This document shows, piece by piece, positions 53,404 through 62,474 of a stretch of DNA of 64,000 nucleotides; position 1 is the first letter of the stretch, and each line of letters begins with the position of its first letter. The notes beneath the pieces are model-generated. The model saw nothing but the letters and a program-made list of their open reading frames with translations, had not been told where the DNA came from and did no database searches. The stretch comes from Escherichia whittamii (GTDB taxonomy: Bacteria > Pseudomonadota > Gammaproteobacteria > Enterobacterales > Enterobacteriaceae): NCBI RefSeq assembly GCF_014836715.1, contig NZ_JACSQI010000003.1, positions 3,890 through 67,889 on the forward strand. Reading direction: 5' to 3'. Both the position numbers and the translations under genes were made by a program.

Positions 53404-54138
53404 TTAGCCTTCGTGCAGCCCACATTCCCTTTTTAAACCAAAGAAACGCGTTTCTTCTTCTGCCATGCCGGGTTCCCATTTACGGGTTGTATGGGTATCT
53501 CCCACCGATAAATATCCTTCATCCCATAAAGGATGATATTTCAGGCCATGTTTTTGCAGGTACTGATAAATAGTGCGGTTATCCCAGTCGATAATAGGCA
53601 GCACTTTAAATACACCACGCTGGATAGCCAGTACCGGTAAATTGGCACGGCTGCCGGATTGTTCGCGGCGCAGGCCAGCAAACCAGGTTTGCGCATTCAG
53701 TTCTTTCAGCGCTCGGTTCATCGGTTCAACTTTGTTGATGTCATTGTATTTTTCAATGCCTTCAACGCCCTGCTCCCACAGTTTGCCGTAGCGCGCTTCC
53801 TGCCAGGCGGCGCTTTCGGTGGCGCGGTACACTTTCAGGTTGAGCTTGAGTTTGTCCGTTAACTCATCAATAAAACGGTAAGTTTCCGGGAACAAGTAAC
53901 CCGTATCGGTGAGGATCACCGGAATATCCGGGCGAATCTGATTCACCAGATGCAGGCTCACCGCTGCCTGAATGCCGAAGCTGGAAGAAAGCACATATTC
54001 ACCGGGCAGATTATCCAGCGCCCAGGCGACGCGGCCTTCGGCGTCCAGTTTTTCCAGTTGGGCATTAGTTTCTGCCAGTGCCAGAATGCAGTCTACCTTT
54101 GGCAGCTCATTCAGGGCGTTTAGATCGAGTCTGGACAT
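53404..54138 (-). CDS. cysH: Phosphoadenosine phosphosulfate reductase CysH
   Basis: Reduces PAPS to sulfite with thioredoxin. The 244 residues have the PP-loop-type [13 protein letters not shown] and the C-terminal active-site motif KRECGLHEG with the nucleophilic Cys. It lacks the extra cysteine pairs of APS reductases, which fits a PAPS-specific enzyme. It is read after cysJ and cysI, separated from cysI by a BIME. Confidence 0.97.
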   Translation of the reverse strand: MSRLDLNALNELPKVDCILALAETNAQLEKLDAEGRVAWALDNLPGEYVLSSSFGIQAAVSLHLVNQIRPDIPVILTDTGYLFPETYRFIDELTDKLKLNLKVYRATESAAWQEARYGKLWEQGVEGIEKYNDINKVEPMNRALKELNAQTWFAGLRREQSGSRANLPVLAIQRGVFKVLPIIDWDNRTIYQYLQKHGLKYHPLWDEGYLSVGDTHTTRKWEPGMAEEETRFFGLKRECGLHEG

Positions 54139-54181
54139 AGGTTCCTCACTGTTTGCCTTGCCTGATGCGTGTTACGGTTCC

Positions 54182-54266
54182 GTAGGTCGGATAAGGCGTT
54201 TACGCCGCATCCGGCAAAGGCGCCACGATGCCTGATGCGACGCAGGCGCGTCTTATCAGGCCTACA
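54182..54266. repeat. BIME between cysH and cysI
   Basis: Two REP units of opposite orientation: GTAGGTCGGATAAGGCGTTTA...CATCCGGC and GCCTGATGCGACGCAGGCGCG...TTATCAGGCCTAC. It lies inside the cysJIH transcript. Confidence 0.88.
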
Positions 54267-54292
54267 AAACCAAGCAGAAGTGGCAATTCATG

Positions 54293-56005
54293 TTAATCCC
54301 ACAAATCGCGCGCCGGATCGAGCACCGGGCGAATGATGCCCGCACGCACCGTAAAGTCGCCGAAGCCCTCACCCGCTTCGCGCTCTTTCGCCCAGCGCCC
54401 AATCAGTTCATCAAGCGACGCCAGGATTTCCGGCTCGGTGATGTTTTCTTTATACATTCGTGGGATACGTGTTCCCATGCGGTTGCCGCCAAGATGCAGG
54501 TTGTAGCGACCCGGCGCTTTACCCACCAGGCCAACTTCCGCCAGCATCGCGCGACCACAGCCATTTGGGCAGCCCGTCACTCGCATTACGATATGCTCAT
54601 CGCTGACGCCATGTTTCGCCATTAAATTATCGATGTTGTCGATAAACGACGGCAAGAAACGTTCAGCTTCCGCCATCGCCAGCGGACACGTTGGGAACGA
54701 CACGCAGGCCATTGAGTTTTCACGCTGCGGAGTGACGACATTCATCAGGCCGCTCACCAGCGCGATTTTCTCGATCTTCGCTTTCTGGCTTTCCGGTACA
54801 CCGGCGATGATCAGATTCTGGTTAGCCGTAATGCGGAAATCGCCTTTGTGGATCTTCGCGATCTCCAGCAGGCCGGTTTTCAGCGGACGCCCCGGATAAT
54901 CGAGAATACGACCATTTTCGATGAACAGCGTCAGGTGCCATTTGTCGTCGATCCCTTTTACCCAGCCGATACGATCGCCACGTCCGGTAAATTCATACGG
55001 GCGGATCGGCTCAAACTTGATCCCTGCACGACGTTCCACTTCCGCTTTAAACGTCTCAACGCCCACGCGCTCCAGGGTATATTTGGTTTTGGCATTTTTA
55101 CGGTCGGTACGGTTACCCCAGTCGCGCTGGGTGGTAACGACCGCTTCCGCCACGGCCAGCGTATGTTCCAGTGGCAGATAACCAAACTCGCTTGCTGTAC
55201 GGGCGTAGGTTTTTTTGTTGCCGTGTTCCATCGAAAGGCCGCCGCCAACCAGCAGGTTGAAGCCTACCAGCTTACCGTTTTCGGCTATCGCCACGAAGTT
55301 CATGTCGTTGGCGTGCAGATCGATATCGTTCTGCGGCGGAATAACTACCGTGGTTTTGAACTTACGCGGCAGGTAGGTCTGACCGAGGATCGGTTCTTCA
55401 TCGGTGGTAGCAACTTTTTCCTGATCGAGCCAGATCTCCGCGTAAGCGCGAGTACGCGGCAGCAGATGCTCAGAGATTTTCTTCGCCCATTCGTAGGCTT
55501 CCGCGTGCAGCTGCGACTCGAACGGGTTTGAGGTGCACAGCACGTTACGGTTCATGTCGTTGGCGGTGGCTAATGCATCCAGACCGATCGAGTGCAGCAT
55601 CTGGTGTGCCGGTTTGACGTTCTTTTTCAGAATACCGTGGAACTGGAACGTCTGGCGGTTGGTCAGACGAATGCTGCCGTAAATCGTGTTGTCTTCAGCA
55701 AATTTATCAATCGCCTGCCACTGTTTGGTGGTGATAACACCACCCGGCAAGCGGCAGCGGAGCATCATGGCATGACGTGGTTCCAGCTTCTGTTCAGCAC
55801 GTTCAGCACGAATGTCGCGGTCATCTTGCTGATACATGCCGTGGAAACGGATCAGCAAGAAGTTGTCGCCTTTAAAGCCGCCTGTCAGGCCGTCGTTTAA
55901 ATCTTCTGCAATGGTGCCGCGCAGATAGTTGCTTTCAAGTTTCATGCGCTCGGCATCTGCCAGTTTACCTTCGACCACTAAAGGCCCTGGATATTTTTCG
56001 CTCAT
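54293..56005 (-). CDS. cysI: Sulfite reductase hemoprotein subunit CysI
   Basis: Reduces sulfite to sulfide with a siroheme-[4Fe-4S] centre. The 570 residues contain the cluster cysteines in [17 protein letters not shown] (about 434-450) and [11 protein letters not shown] (about 478-488) and the conserved [13 protein letters not shown]. It overlaps cysJ by one base. Confidence 0.98.
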   Translation of the reverse strand: MSEKYPGPLVVEGKLADAERMKLESNYLRGTIAEDLNDGLTGGFKGDNFLLIRFHGMYQQDDRDIRAERAEQKLEPRHAMMLRCRLPGGVITTKQWQAIDKFAEDNTIYGSIRLTNRQTFQFHGILKKNVKPAHQMLHSIGLDALATANDMNRNVLCTSNPFESQLHAEAYEWAKKISEHLLPRTRAYAEIWLDQEKVATTDEEPILGQTYLPRKFKTTVVIPPQNDIDLHANDMNFVAIAENGKLVGFNLLVGGGLSMEHGNKKTYARTASEFGYLPLEHTLAVAEAVVTTQRDWGNRTDRKNAKTKYTLERVGVETFKAEVERRAGIKFEPIRPYEFTGRGDRIGWVKGIDDKWHLTLFIENGRILDYPGRPLKTGLLEIAKIHKGDFRITANQNLIIAGVPESQKAKIEKIALVSGLMNVVTPQRENSMACVSFPTCPLAMAEAERFLPSFIDNIDNLMAKHGVSDEHIVMRVTGCPNGCGRAMLAEVGLVGKAPGRYNLHLGGNRMGTRIPRMYKENITEPEILASLDELIGRWAKEREAGEGFGDFTVRAGIIRPVLDPARDLWD

Positions 56006-57804
56006 TAGTAGACATCTCGCTGATAACGGCGCTCTACGCGCAGCTCACTTAAAAATTCATCCGCCGCTTCGGTGTCCATGCCACCAAATTCGGCAATCAC
56101 TTCCAGAAGTGCCTGTTCAACGTCTTTCGCCATGCGATTAGCGTCGCCGCAGACATAAATGTGGGCACCGTCGTTGATCCAGCGCCACAGTTCTGCGCCC
56201 TGTTCGCGCAGTTTGTCTTGTACGTAAACTTTTTCTTTTTGATCGCGCGACCAGGCGAGATCGATACGCGTCAGCACGCCCTCTTTCACATAACGCTGCC
56301 ATTCCACCTGGTAGAGGAAATCTTCCGTAAAGTGTGGGTTGCCGAAGAACAGCCAGTTTTTACCCGGCGCTTCGTCAGCTGCACGTTGCTGCATAAAGGC
56401 GCGGAACGGTGCGATACCCGTACCGGGGCCAATCATAATCACCGGCGTTTCCGGGTTAGCGGGTAAGCGGAAGTTGTCGTTATGTTCGATAAAGACGCGG
56501 ACTTCGCCCTCTTCTTCCACGCGATCGGCGAGGAAGCTGGAGGCACCACCAGCACGGGCGCGGCCTTCCACGTCATAACGCACCACGCCGACGGTGACGT
56601 GCACTTCGCTCTCGACTTCCGCCTGCGATGAGGCGATGGAGTAAAGACGAGGCGTCAGCGGGCGCAGCAAGTTAATCAAGTCTTCAGCGTCAAGCTGTGC
56701 CGGAGAGAAACGCACCATGTCGACAATCGGCGTGGTCGCGGCGTAATGCTGTAACTTCGCTTTATCGCCCACCAGCGGCAGCAGCGTTTCACTGCGGGTA
56801 AGCGTGGCGTAGTTCTCAACGATGTTGGCGGTGTTAACCGTCAGTTCGTAGTGCCACTGTAGCGCTTCGCTCAGAGTCAGCGTTTTGCCATCAACGGTGA
56901 CGGGTTCATCGCCTTTCAGCCACAGCAGTTCAACAAGTTCTTTAACCAGTGCGGGATCGTTCTGATACCACACCCCCAGCGCATCGCCCGGCTGATAGCG
57001 CAGGCCAGAGTCGCCTAAGTCAATTTCGATATGGCGAACGTCTTTTTCAGAGTTACGTCCAGTAATTTTCTGGTTAACCGAAAGGTTCGCCACCAGCGGC
57101 GCCTCTTTGCTATACGGGCTGGTGTGAATTTCATTTACCGCGCCAGTAGCGACGGGTTGGGAAGGTGCTGCGACAGGCGTGCGAGATTTCAGTACATCAA
57201 CCACGCGAGCGCGCCATTCGCTGGCGGCAGCCTGATATTCCACATCCGCATCGACACGGTCGAGCAGGCGTTCACCGCCAAGATCCGCCAGCTTGCTGTC
57301 GAAATCTTTCCCGGACTGGCAGAAAAATTCATAAGAGCTATCACCGAGGCTAAACACGGCAAACGCGGTGTTTTCCAGCTTCGGCGCTTTTTTGGAGAAC
57401 AGGAACTTATGCAGCGCGACGGCTTCTTCCGGCGGTTCCCCTTCCCCTTGTGTTGAAGTCACCACGATAAGCAGTTTTTCACTGGCGATTTGTTTGAATT
57501 TATAGTCGCCCGCGTTCACCAGCTTAACGTTCAGTTTTACCGCTAATAAGTCATCGCGTAATGCTTCGGCGACCCGACGCGCATTGCCAGTTTGCGAAGC
57601 AGAGATAATAGTTATACCCGGCATTTCTGCACCAGGAGCTGGCGTCGCCGCAAGCGCAGCAGGTTGCTGGTTGAGTACTCCCCAGAAATAACCAGATACC
57701 CAGGCAAGCTGGGTGGGTGTTAAATCGGTAGTGGCCGCCTGGAGGCGTGCCAGTTGCTCCGGGTTCAGCGGAAGCAAAGCGGAAGGTGGGACCTGTGTCG
57801 TCAT
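56005..57804 (-). CDS. cysJ: Sulfite reductase flavoprotein subunit CysJ
   Basis: Carries electrons from NADPH through FAD and FMN to CysI. The 599 residues have a flavodoxin domain (about 64-202, [19 protein letters not shown] and [12 protein letters not shown]). A linker and the ferredoxin-reductase part follow, with [12 protein letters not shown] (FAD) and [18 protein letters not shown] (NADPH). First gene of cysJIH. Confidence 0.98.
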   Translation of the reverse strand: MTTQVPPSALLPLNPEQLARLQAATTDLTPTQLAWVSGYFWGVLNQQPAALAATPAPGAEMPGITIISASQTGNARRVAEALRDDLLAVKLNVKLVNAGDYKFKQIASEKLLIVVTSTQGEGEPPEEAVALHKFLFSKKAPKLENTAFAVFSLGDSSYEFFCQSGKDFDSKLADLGGERLLDRVDADVEYQAAASEWRARVVDVLKSRTPVAAPSQPVATGAVNEIHTSPYSKEAPLVANLSVNQKITGRNSEKDVRHIEIDLGDSGLRYQPGDALGVWYQNDPALVKELVELLWLKGDEPVTVDGKTLTLSEALQWHYELTVNTANIVENYATLTRSETLLPLVGDKAKLQHYAATTPIVDMVRFSPAQLDAEDLINLLRPLTPRLYSIASSQAEVESEVHVTVGVVRYDVEGRARAGGASSFLADRVEEEGEVRVFIEHNDNFRLPANPETPVIMIGPGTGIAPFRAFMQQRAADEAPGKNWLFFGNPHFTEDFLYQVEWQRYVKEGVLTRIDLAWSRDQKEKVYVQDKLREQGAELWRWINDGAHIYVCGDANRMAKDVEQALLEVIAEFGGMDTEAADEFLSELRVERRYQRDVY

Positions 57805-58119
57805 GCGTCGTTATGTTCCAGTAAGCAAAGCTGTTTATCGGCCCTGTCAGCGCCCATAAAACAGAAGAGAAGGTAAGGTTAACGGCGCGAAGGGGGTGGA
57901 TTAAAGACGGGATAGCGATAACTAATAACCAAATCGACTAACCTGTTTTAGCAATAGTCTTTAACAACAAAATAGATTTATTAACTCAATGAAAAATAGA
58001 TAAATATCGACCGCAATTAAGTTAAATCGGTCATTTTGCGCAACAAACCTGTTTTTAGTAATGCGAAAAAACAGGCTTTCCGGTACTCTACGGCGGTTTT
58101 ATCGTCCTGTAGAGAAATT
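57805..58119. promoter_or_regulatory. Intergenic control region between cysJ and queD
   Basis: This 315-base divergent gap contains no gene that I can see. On the reverse strand TTTAAT (near 57900) with weak upstream -35 material could be the CysB-dependent cysJ promoter. The AT-rich stretch 57920-58020 would hold the activator sites and queD promoter elements. A hairpin adjoins the queD start. Confidence 0.4.
58086..58114 (+). promoter_or_regulatory. Hairpin over the queD ribosome binding region
   Basis: CTCTAC (58086-58091) pairs with GTAGAG (58109-58114), extended by GG/CC with one bulge, and ends five bases before the queD ATG. The AGAG arm is also the only Shine-Dalgarno-like sequence, so the fold could limit translation. 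Confidence 0.4.
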
Positions 58120-58485
58120 ATGATGTCCACCACGTTATTTAAAGATTTCACCTTCGAAGCCGCTCACCGTCTGCCGCACGTCCCACAAGGACATAAGTGC
58201 GGGCGCTTACACGGGCATTCTTTTATGGTGCGCCTGGAAATTACAGGGGAAGTCGATCCACATACGGGCTGGATTATCGATTTCGCTGAACTGAAAGCGG
58301 CGTTTAAACCGACCTACGATCGCCTGGACCACTATTATCTCAATGATATACCCGGTCTGGAAAACCCGACCAGCGAAGTTTTAGCAAAATGGATTTGGGA
58401 TCAAGTTAAACCTGTTGTGCCGCTATTAAGTGCGGTGATGGTGAAAGAAACCTGCACTGCGGGCTGTATCTATCGCGGCGAATGA
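58120..58485 (+). CDS. queD: 6-carboxytetrahydropterin synthase QueD
   Basis: Converts dihydroneopterin triphosphate to 6-carboxytetrahydropterin in queuosine synthesis. I choose the ATG at 58120 (121 residues, [16 protein letters not shown]); a Met one codon later is equally good, and the frame open to 58036 is unlikely. Zinc histidines are in FEAAHRLPH and GRLHGHSF, with the nearby Cys of KCGRLHGH at the active site. The family is 120 or so residues, so it is complete. Confidence 0.96.
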   Translation: MMSTTLFKDFTFEAAHRLPHVPQGHKCGRLHGHSFMVRLEITGEVDPHTGWIIDFAELKAAFKPTYDRLDHYYLNDIPGLENPTSEVLAKWIWDQVKPVVPLLSAVMVKETCTAGCIYRGE

Positions 58486-58562
58486 TAAGAGTGTGTCGGC
58501 GGTCAATTTCCCTTAAGTAACGCCATGTTAGGGTGTTGCGCTCAGGATAACTGGAGCACACC

Positions 58563-59834
58563 ATGGAAGATGACTGCGACATTATTATTATCGGTGCCGG
58601 CATTGCGGGCACCGCTTGTGCATTACGCTGCGCGCGAGCGGGTTTGTCTGTTCTGTTACTGGAACGCGCTGAAATTCCCGGCAGTAAAAATCTTTCCGGC
58701 GGACGGCTATATACCCATGCACTCGCGGAACTCCTCCCCCAATTTCATCTGACCGCGCCCCTTGAGCGTCGCATCACTCACGAAAGCCTTTCCCTGTTAA
58801 CGCCGGATGGCGCAACGACATTTTCCAGCTTACTGCCCAGCGGCGAATCATGGAGCGTGTTACGCGCGCGGTTCGATCCGTGGCTGGTTGCAGAAGCCGA
58901 AAAAGAAGGTGTCGAGTGTATCCCTGGTGCGACGGTAGATGCGCTGTATGAAGAAAACGGCAGAGTGTGTGGCGTTATCTGTGGCGATGATATTCTCCGC
59001 GCCCGTTATGTCGTCCTGGCAGAAGGTGCCAATAGCCTCCTGGCGGAACGACACGGATTAGTTACCCGCCCTGCTGGCGAATCTATGGCGTTGGGTATCA
59101 AAGAAGTGCTGGCACTGGAGAGGTCCGTTATCGAAGAGCGTTTTCATCTGGAAAGCAACGAAGGTGCGGCAATGCTGTTCAGCGGCGAAATCTGTGATGA
59201 CCTGCCCGGTGGCGCATTTTTTTATACCAATCAACAAACGCTATCAGTTGGGATTGTTTGCCCGCTCTCTTCCCTTGCACAAAGCCGTGTTCCGGCAAGC
59301 GAGCTGTTGGCTCGTTTTAAAACACATCCGGCAGTGCGCCCGCTTATCAAAAACACGCAATCGCTGGAGTATGGCGCGCATCTGGTGCCGGAAGGTGGTC
59401 TGCACAGTATGCCGGTACAATATGCTGGTTACGGCTGGCTGCTGGTGGGGGATGCGTTGCGTAGTTGCGTCAATACCGGAATTTCCGTGCGCGGTATGGA
59501 TATGGCGTTGACTGGCGCACAAGCGGCGGCACAAACCCTGATAAGCGCCTGTCAGCAACGCGAACCGCAAAATCTGTTTCCGCTTTATCATCACAACGTA
59601 GAACGCAGTCTCCTGTGGGATGTTCTACAGCGTTATCAGCATGTTCCGGCGCTTTTGCAACGCCCAGGCTGGTATCGGATGTGGCCTGCGTTAATGCAGG
59701 ATATTTCCCGTGATTTATGGAATCAGGGGGATAAACCTGTCCCGCCGCTGCGCCAGTTACTCTGGCGCCATTTACGTCGTCATGGCCTGTGGCATCTGGC
59801 GGGCGATGTTATCAGGAGTATCCGATGTCTGTAG
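58563..59834 (+). CDS. ygcN: FixC/ETF-dehydrogenase-like flavoprotein YgcN
   Basis: A 423-residue FAD oxidoreductase of the FixC family. Dinucleotide motif DIIIIGAGIAGTACALRCARAG is at the N-terminus (in two parts), GSKNLSGGRLYTHAL near 40-55, and the second FAD segment LLVGDALRSCVNTGISVRG near 300. It should pass electrons from an electron-transfer flavoprotein to quinone or another acceptor. It overlaps ygcO (a FixX-like ferredoxin) by 10 bases. The physiological substrate is unknown. Confidence 0.92.
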   Translation: MEDDCDIIIIGAGIAGTACALRCARAGLSVLLLERAEIPGSKNLSGGRLYTHALAELLPQFHLTAPLERRITHESLSLLTPDGATTFSSLLPSGESWSVLRARFDPWLVAEAEKEGVECIPGATVDALYEENGRVCGVICGDDILRARYVVLAEGANSLLAERHGLVTRPAGESMALGIKEVLALERSVIEERFHLESNEGAAMLFSGEICDDLPGGAFFYTNQQTLSVGIVCPLSSLAQSRVPASELLARFKTHPAVRPLIKNTQSLEYGAHLVPEGGLHSMPVQYAGYGWLLVGDALRSCVNTGISVRGMDMALTGAQAAAQTLISACQQREPQNLFPLYHHNVERSLLWDVLQRYQHVPALLQRPGWYRMWPALMQDISRDLWNQGDKPVPPLRQLLWRHLRRHGLWHLAGDVIRSIRCL

Positions 59835-60085
59835 CCCGTAATTTCTGGCGCGCTGCTGATGCGCCGCATATTGTTCCCGCTAAATACGTTGAGCGCCCGA
59901 CGGCACAACGGTTGATTAACGCCTGTCCGGCAGGGCTTTTTGCGCTCACGCCGGAAGGGGACTTGCGCGTTGATTATCGCGGTTGCCTTGAGTGCGGAAC
60001 CTGCCGTTTGCTGTGCGACGAAAAAACACTACAACAGTGGCGCTATCCGCCTTCCGGATTCGGCATCACCTACCGCTTTGGATAA
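59825..60085 (+). CDS. ygcO: FixX-like ferredoxin YgcO
   Basis: An 86-residue ferredoxin-like partner of YgcN. It has CPAGLFALTPEGDL and the cluster motif CLECGTCRLLCDE, as in FixX, with the usual Tyr-rich C-terminal PPSGFGITYRFG. The start MSVARNFW lies within the end of ygcN, so the two are coupled. One [4Fe-4S] cluster is expected. Confidence 0.92.
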   Translation: MSVARNFWRAADAPHIVPAKYVERPTAQRLINACPAGLFALTPEGDLRVDYRGCLECGTCRLLCDEKTLQQWRYPPSGFGITYRFG

Positions 60086-60101
60086 ATAACAAGGATAATT
60101 T

Positions 60102-60677
60102 ATGTCCCTCTTACACCTGCTCCGTCAGAATCCGGTGATTGCTGCCGTTAAAGACAATGCCAGCCTGCAACTGGCAATCGACTCTGAATGTCGGTTTATT
60201 TCCGTGTTGTACGGCAATATCTGCACCATCAGTCATATCGTTAAAAAGATTAAAAATGCCGGGAAATATGCCTTTATCCATGTCGATTTGCTGGAAGGCG
60301 CATCGAACAAAGAAGTGGTGATTCAATTTCTGAAACTGGTGACCGAAGCGGACGGTATAATCAGTACCAAAGCCTCAATGTTGAAAGCTGCCAGAGCAGA
60401 AGGTTTTTTCTGTATTCATCGCTTGTTTATTGTCGATTCGATTTCGTTTCACAACATTGATAAACAAGTTGCGCAATCGAATCCGGATTGTATTGAGATC
60501 CTGCCAGGCTGTATGCCCAAAGTGCTGGGCTGGGTGACGGAGAAAATCCGCCAGCCGCTGATTGCAGGCGGGCTGGTGTGCGATGAAGAAGATGCGCGTA
60601 ATGCAATTAACGCGGGTGTCGTGGCGCTTTCCACCACGAATACCGGGGTCTGGACGTTAGCGAAAAAGTTGCTTTGA
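60102..60677 (+). CDS. ygcP: GlpP-family antiterminator-like protein YgcP
   Basis: A 191-residue protein of the glycerol-uptake antiterminator (GlpP) family. Typical blocks are HVDLLEGASNKEVVIQFL, DGIISTKASMLKAARAEG, VDSISFHNIDKQ, EILPGCMPKVL and IAGGLVCDEEDARNAINAGVVALST (two parts). These make a TIM-barrel with phosphate-site glycines. In the ygc cluster it may sense a glycerol-phosphate-like ligand and regulate mRNA. That is inference, and no target is known to me. Confidence 0.9.
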   Translation: MSLLHLLRQNPVIAAVKDNASLQLAIDSECRFISVLYGNICTISHIVKKIKNAGKYAFIHVDLLEGASNKEVVIQFLKLVTEADGIISTKASMLKAARAEGFFCIHRLFIVDSISFHNIDKQVAQSNPDCIEILPGCMPKVLGWVTEKIRQPLIAGGLVCDEEDARNAINAGVVALSTTNTGVWTLAKKLL

Positions 60678-60713
60678 CGTGATAATCGTAACGAATTGAA
60701 TTTGTGTTATTTA

Positions 60714-60832
60714 TAGGCCGCACGCAACATCCGGCATTCAGCGTCTGATGCGACGCTAACGTGTCTTATCAGGCCTACCTGTCCCGAGCCCAGAACCGTA
60801 GGTCGGATAAAGCGTCCACGCCGCATCCGGCT
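60714..60832. repeat. BIME between ygcP and ygcQ
   Basis: Three REP-like units (GGCCGCACGCAACATCCGGC; GTCTGATGCGACGCTAAC...TTATCAGGCCTAC; GTAGGTCGGATAAAGCG...GCATCCGGC) fill the 160-base gap between the convergent ygcP and ygcQ genes. No terminator with a U-tract is evident. Confidence 0.88.
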
Positions 60833-60837
60833 GTATG

Positions 60838-61698
60838 TTATTGGCAATCTGAGTGAATATTTGCCACCAATGCCTCCAGCACGGCTTTCCAGTCATCCAC
60901 CACACCAACATCTGCCTGTGAAAATACCGCCGCGCTGACGTCATGATTAATAGCCACCACAAACTTGCTATTGCGTACTCCCGCCATTAACGCTGCCGCA
61001 CCGGATGCGCCCGCCACAATGCAAACATCTGGCGCCAGCAGATGCCCGGAAATACCAATGACCTTTTCGGCATCAAAACCACCGTTCATCACTCGCGCCC
61101 GACTGTAGCCCACTTCTGCTCCCAGCTTTTCAGCCAGCATAGCGATTTCCTGGCTATCTGCCTCGCCGCCCTGCCCCACCACCAGTACTCGTCTGGCCTC
61201 AGCTAATGGGTCACGGGTAACATTTTTCAGGTTTTCTATACCCACCAGCCAGTCGGGAAGCGCTCCGGGAACAATATTCAGTTGTTGCATACCTGATGGC
61301 AACGTGACGTTTTTCGCCACTCCAACCTGGCGCGTCAGGGAGATGCATAGCGGGCGTTTTTCTGTTTGCAGCGTCGCCGTTAGCGCATTTCCCCAGTGGG
61401 ATTTGCGCACGCTTGCGGTCGGTATATCTAATGAAACCGCCTGGCAGACACTGGCTCCATGTAAACGCCAGGCCAGCCGGGTCGACAGTTCATCACCAAA
61501 CGTTCCCGGAGGAAAGAGGACAACTTCAGCAGGCGTTCGCTGCCACTGTTCCACCAGCGCATCCAGCACCTGTTCCGCGACCATCGGCTGCGGCTCGATT
61601 TGCCAGTGGATTAGTGTGCTACCGCTGAAATCCTGCTCCGCCAGCCAGCTCGCTATTGCGGCATAATCCTGATTTATGGTCACTATTGCGATATTCAT
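60838..61698 (-). CDS. ygcQ: Electron-transfer flavoprotein alpha-like subunit YgcQ
   Basis: A 286-residue FixB/ETF-alpha-like protein. The C-terminal FAD-binding half has VLVVGQGGEADSQEI, the SRARVMNGG region and VIGISGHLLAPDVCIVAGASGAAALMAG (in two parts), then FVVAINHD. It pairs with YgcR. A start at MNIAIVTINQ is chosen; an 11-codon upstream extension overlaps ygcR. The electron donor is unknown. Confidence 0.92.
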   Translation of the reverse strand: MNIAIVTINQDYAAIASWLAEQDFSGSTLIHWQIEPQPMVAEQVLDALVEQWQRTPAEVVLFPPGTFGDELSTRLAWRLHGASVCQAVSLDIPTASVRKSHWGNALTATLQTEKRPLCISLTRQVGVAKNVTLPSGMQQLNIVPGALPDWLVGIENLKNVTRDPLAEARRVLVVGQGGEADSQEIAMLAEKLGAEVGYSRARVMNGGFDAEKVIGISGHLLAPDVCIVAGASGAAALMAGVRNSKFVVAINHDVSAAVFSQADVGVVDDWKAVLEALVANIHSDCQ

Positions 61699-62474
61699 GG
61701 CTGCATCCTCTGGCACAAATAATCCCGCCACAGTTTTTGCGCTTTTTCTGCTACCGTTTGCCCATCAAGAAGCGTTGCACCGCGTCGTTGCTCTGGCCTT
61801 TCCAGCTGCAGGCACTGCATCGCTGGCGATTCGGCAGCAACAGTTTTGCGGATAATTTCCGCTTTCCCCGCCGCCATTCGCTGTCGCATTCCCGGTACTG
61901 GCAAAGCCACTTCACCGCACTGACGTACAGCAATCACCGCAGGCAAGCGGATACGGCAACAGCGCAGCCCGTTTTCAGTACGCTGTTCGAGAGTGATAAA
62001 CAGCGCGTCGAGTGTAAAACGCTCCACCTGGGTGAAACAGGGCCAGCCCAGTATTTCCGCCAACAAAAATGGCGTTTGCCCGTTCTGCCCTTCGCTGCTT
62101 TGGCAGCCGGTAATGATCAGATCCAGCGGATTCTGGCGCTGCCATTCGGCAATATGTCGGGCGACAAATTCCGGCGCAAAACGCAGATCTGCCGCCGTCT
62201 CCAGCAATACAGCTTCCTCAACCCCAAGAGCCGTAAGATAACGCAGCCAGTGCAACGCCCGTTCATCGCCTATGCTTAACGCGGTTAAAGACATCGGCGT
62301 GCCGTTTTTTCTCTGCGCCAACAGCAGCGCGGCAGCGGCCTGTTCATCAGCACCGAGTAAACTTCGCAGCAGCGAAACATCCGGTCCGCTATTACCCTGA
62401 GCCGCCGCCTGCCACTCTTTTTCCGCCAACATCCCGGCATCCGGTTCGGCTTTAAACGCTAACAGAATGTTCAT
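61695..62474 (-). CDS. ygcR: Electron-transfer flavoprotein beta-like subunit YgcR
   Basis: A 259-residue FixA/ETF-beta-like protein. The N-terminus MNILLAFKAEPDAGML and the segment LIITGCQSSEGQNGQTPFLLAEILGWPC (in two parts) match the nucleotide-binding fold. It overlaps ygcQ by four bases and ygcS by 23, so ygcS-ygcR-ygcQ is one transcript. With YgcN/O it makes a complete ETF relay to a dehydrogenase. Confidence 0.92.
   Translation of the reverse strand: MNILLAFKAEPDAGMLAEKEWQAAAQGNSGPDVSLLRSLLGADEQAAAALLLAQRKNGTPMSLTALSIGDERALHWLRYLTALGVEEAVLLETAADLRFAPEFVARHIAEWQRQNPLDLIITGCQSSEGQNGQTPFLLAEILGWPCFTQVERFTLDALFITLEQRTENGLRCCRIRLPAVIAVRQCGEVALPVPGMRQRMAAGKAEIIRKTVAAESPAMQCLQLERPEQRRGATLLDGQTVAEKAQKLWRDYLCQRMQP

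Noticed and set aside
54848-55531. A 227-residue open frame opposite cysI
   Set aside because: Antisense to an essential-pathway gene with complete cofactor motifs; shadow only.
58036-58119. A longer QueD with 28 extra N-terminal residues
   Set aside because: The extension is encoded by the leader hairpin region and lacks family similarity; QueD proteins are about 120 residues.
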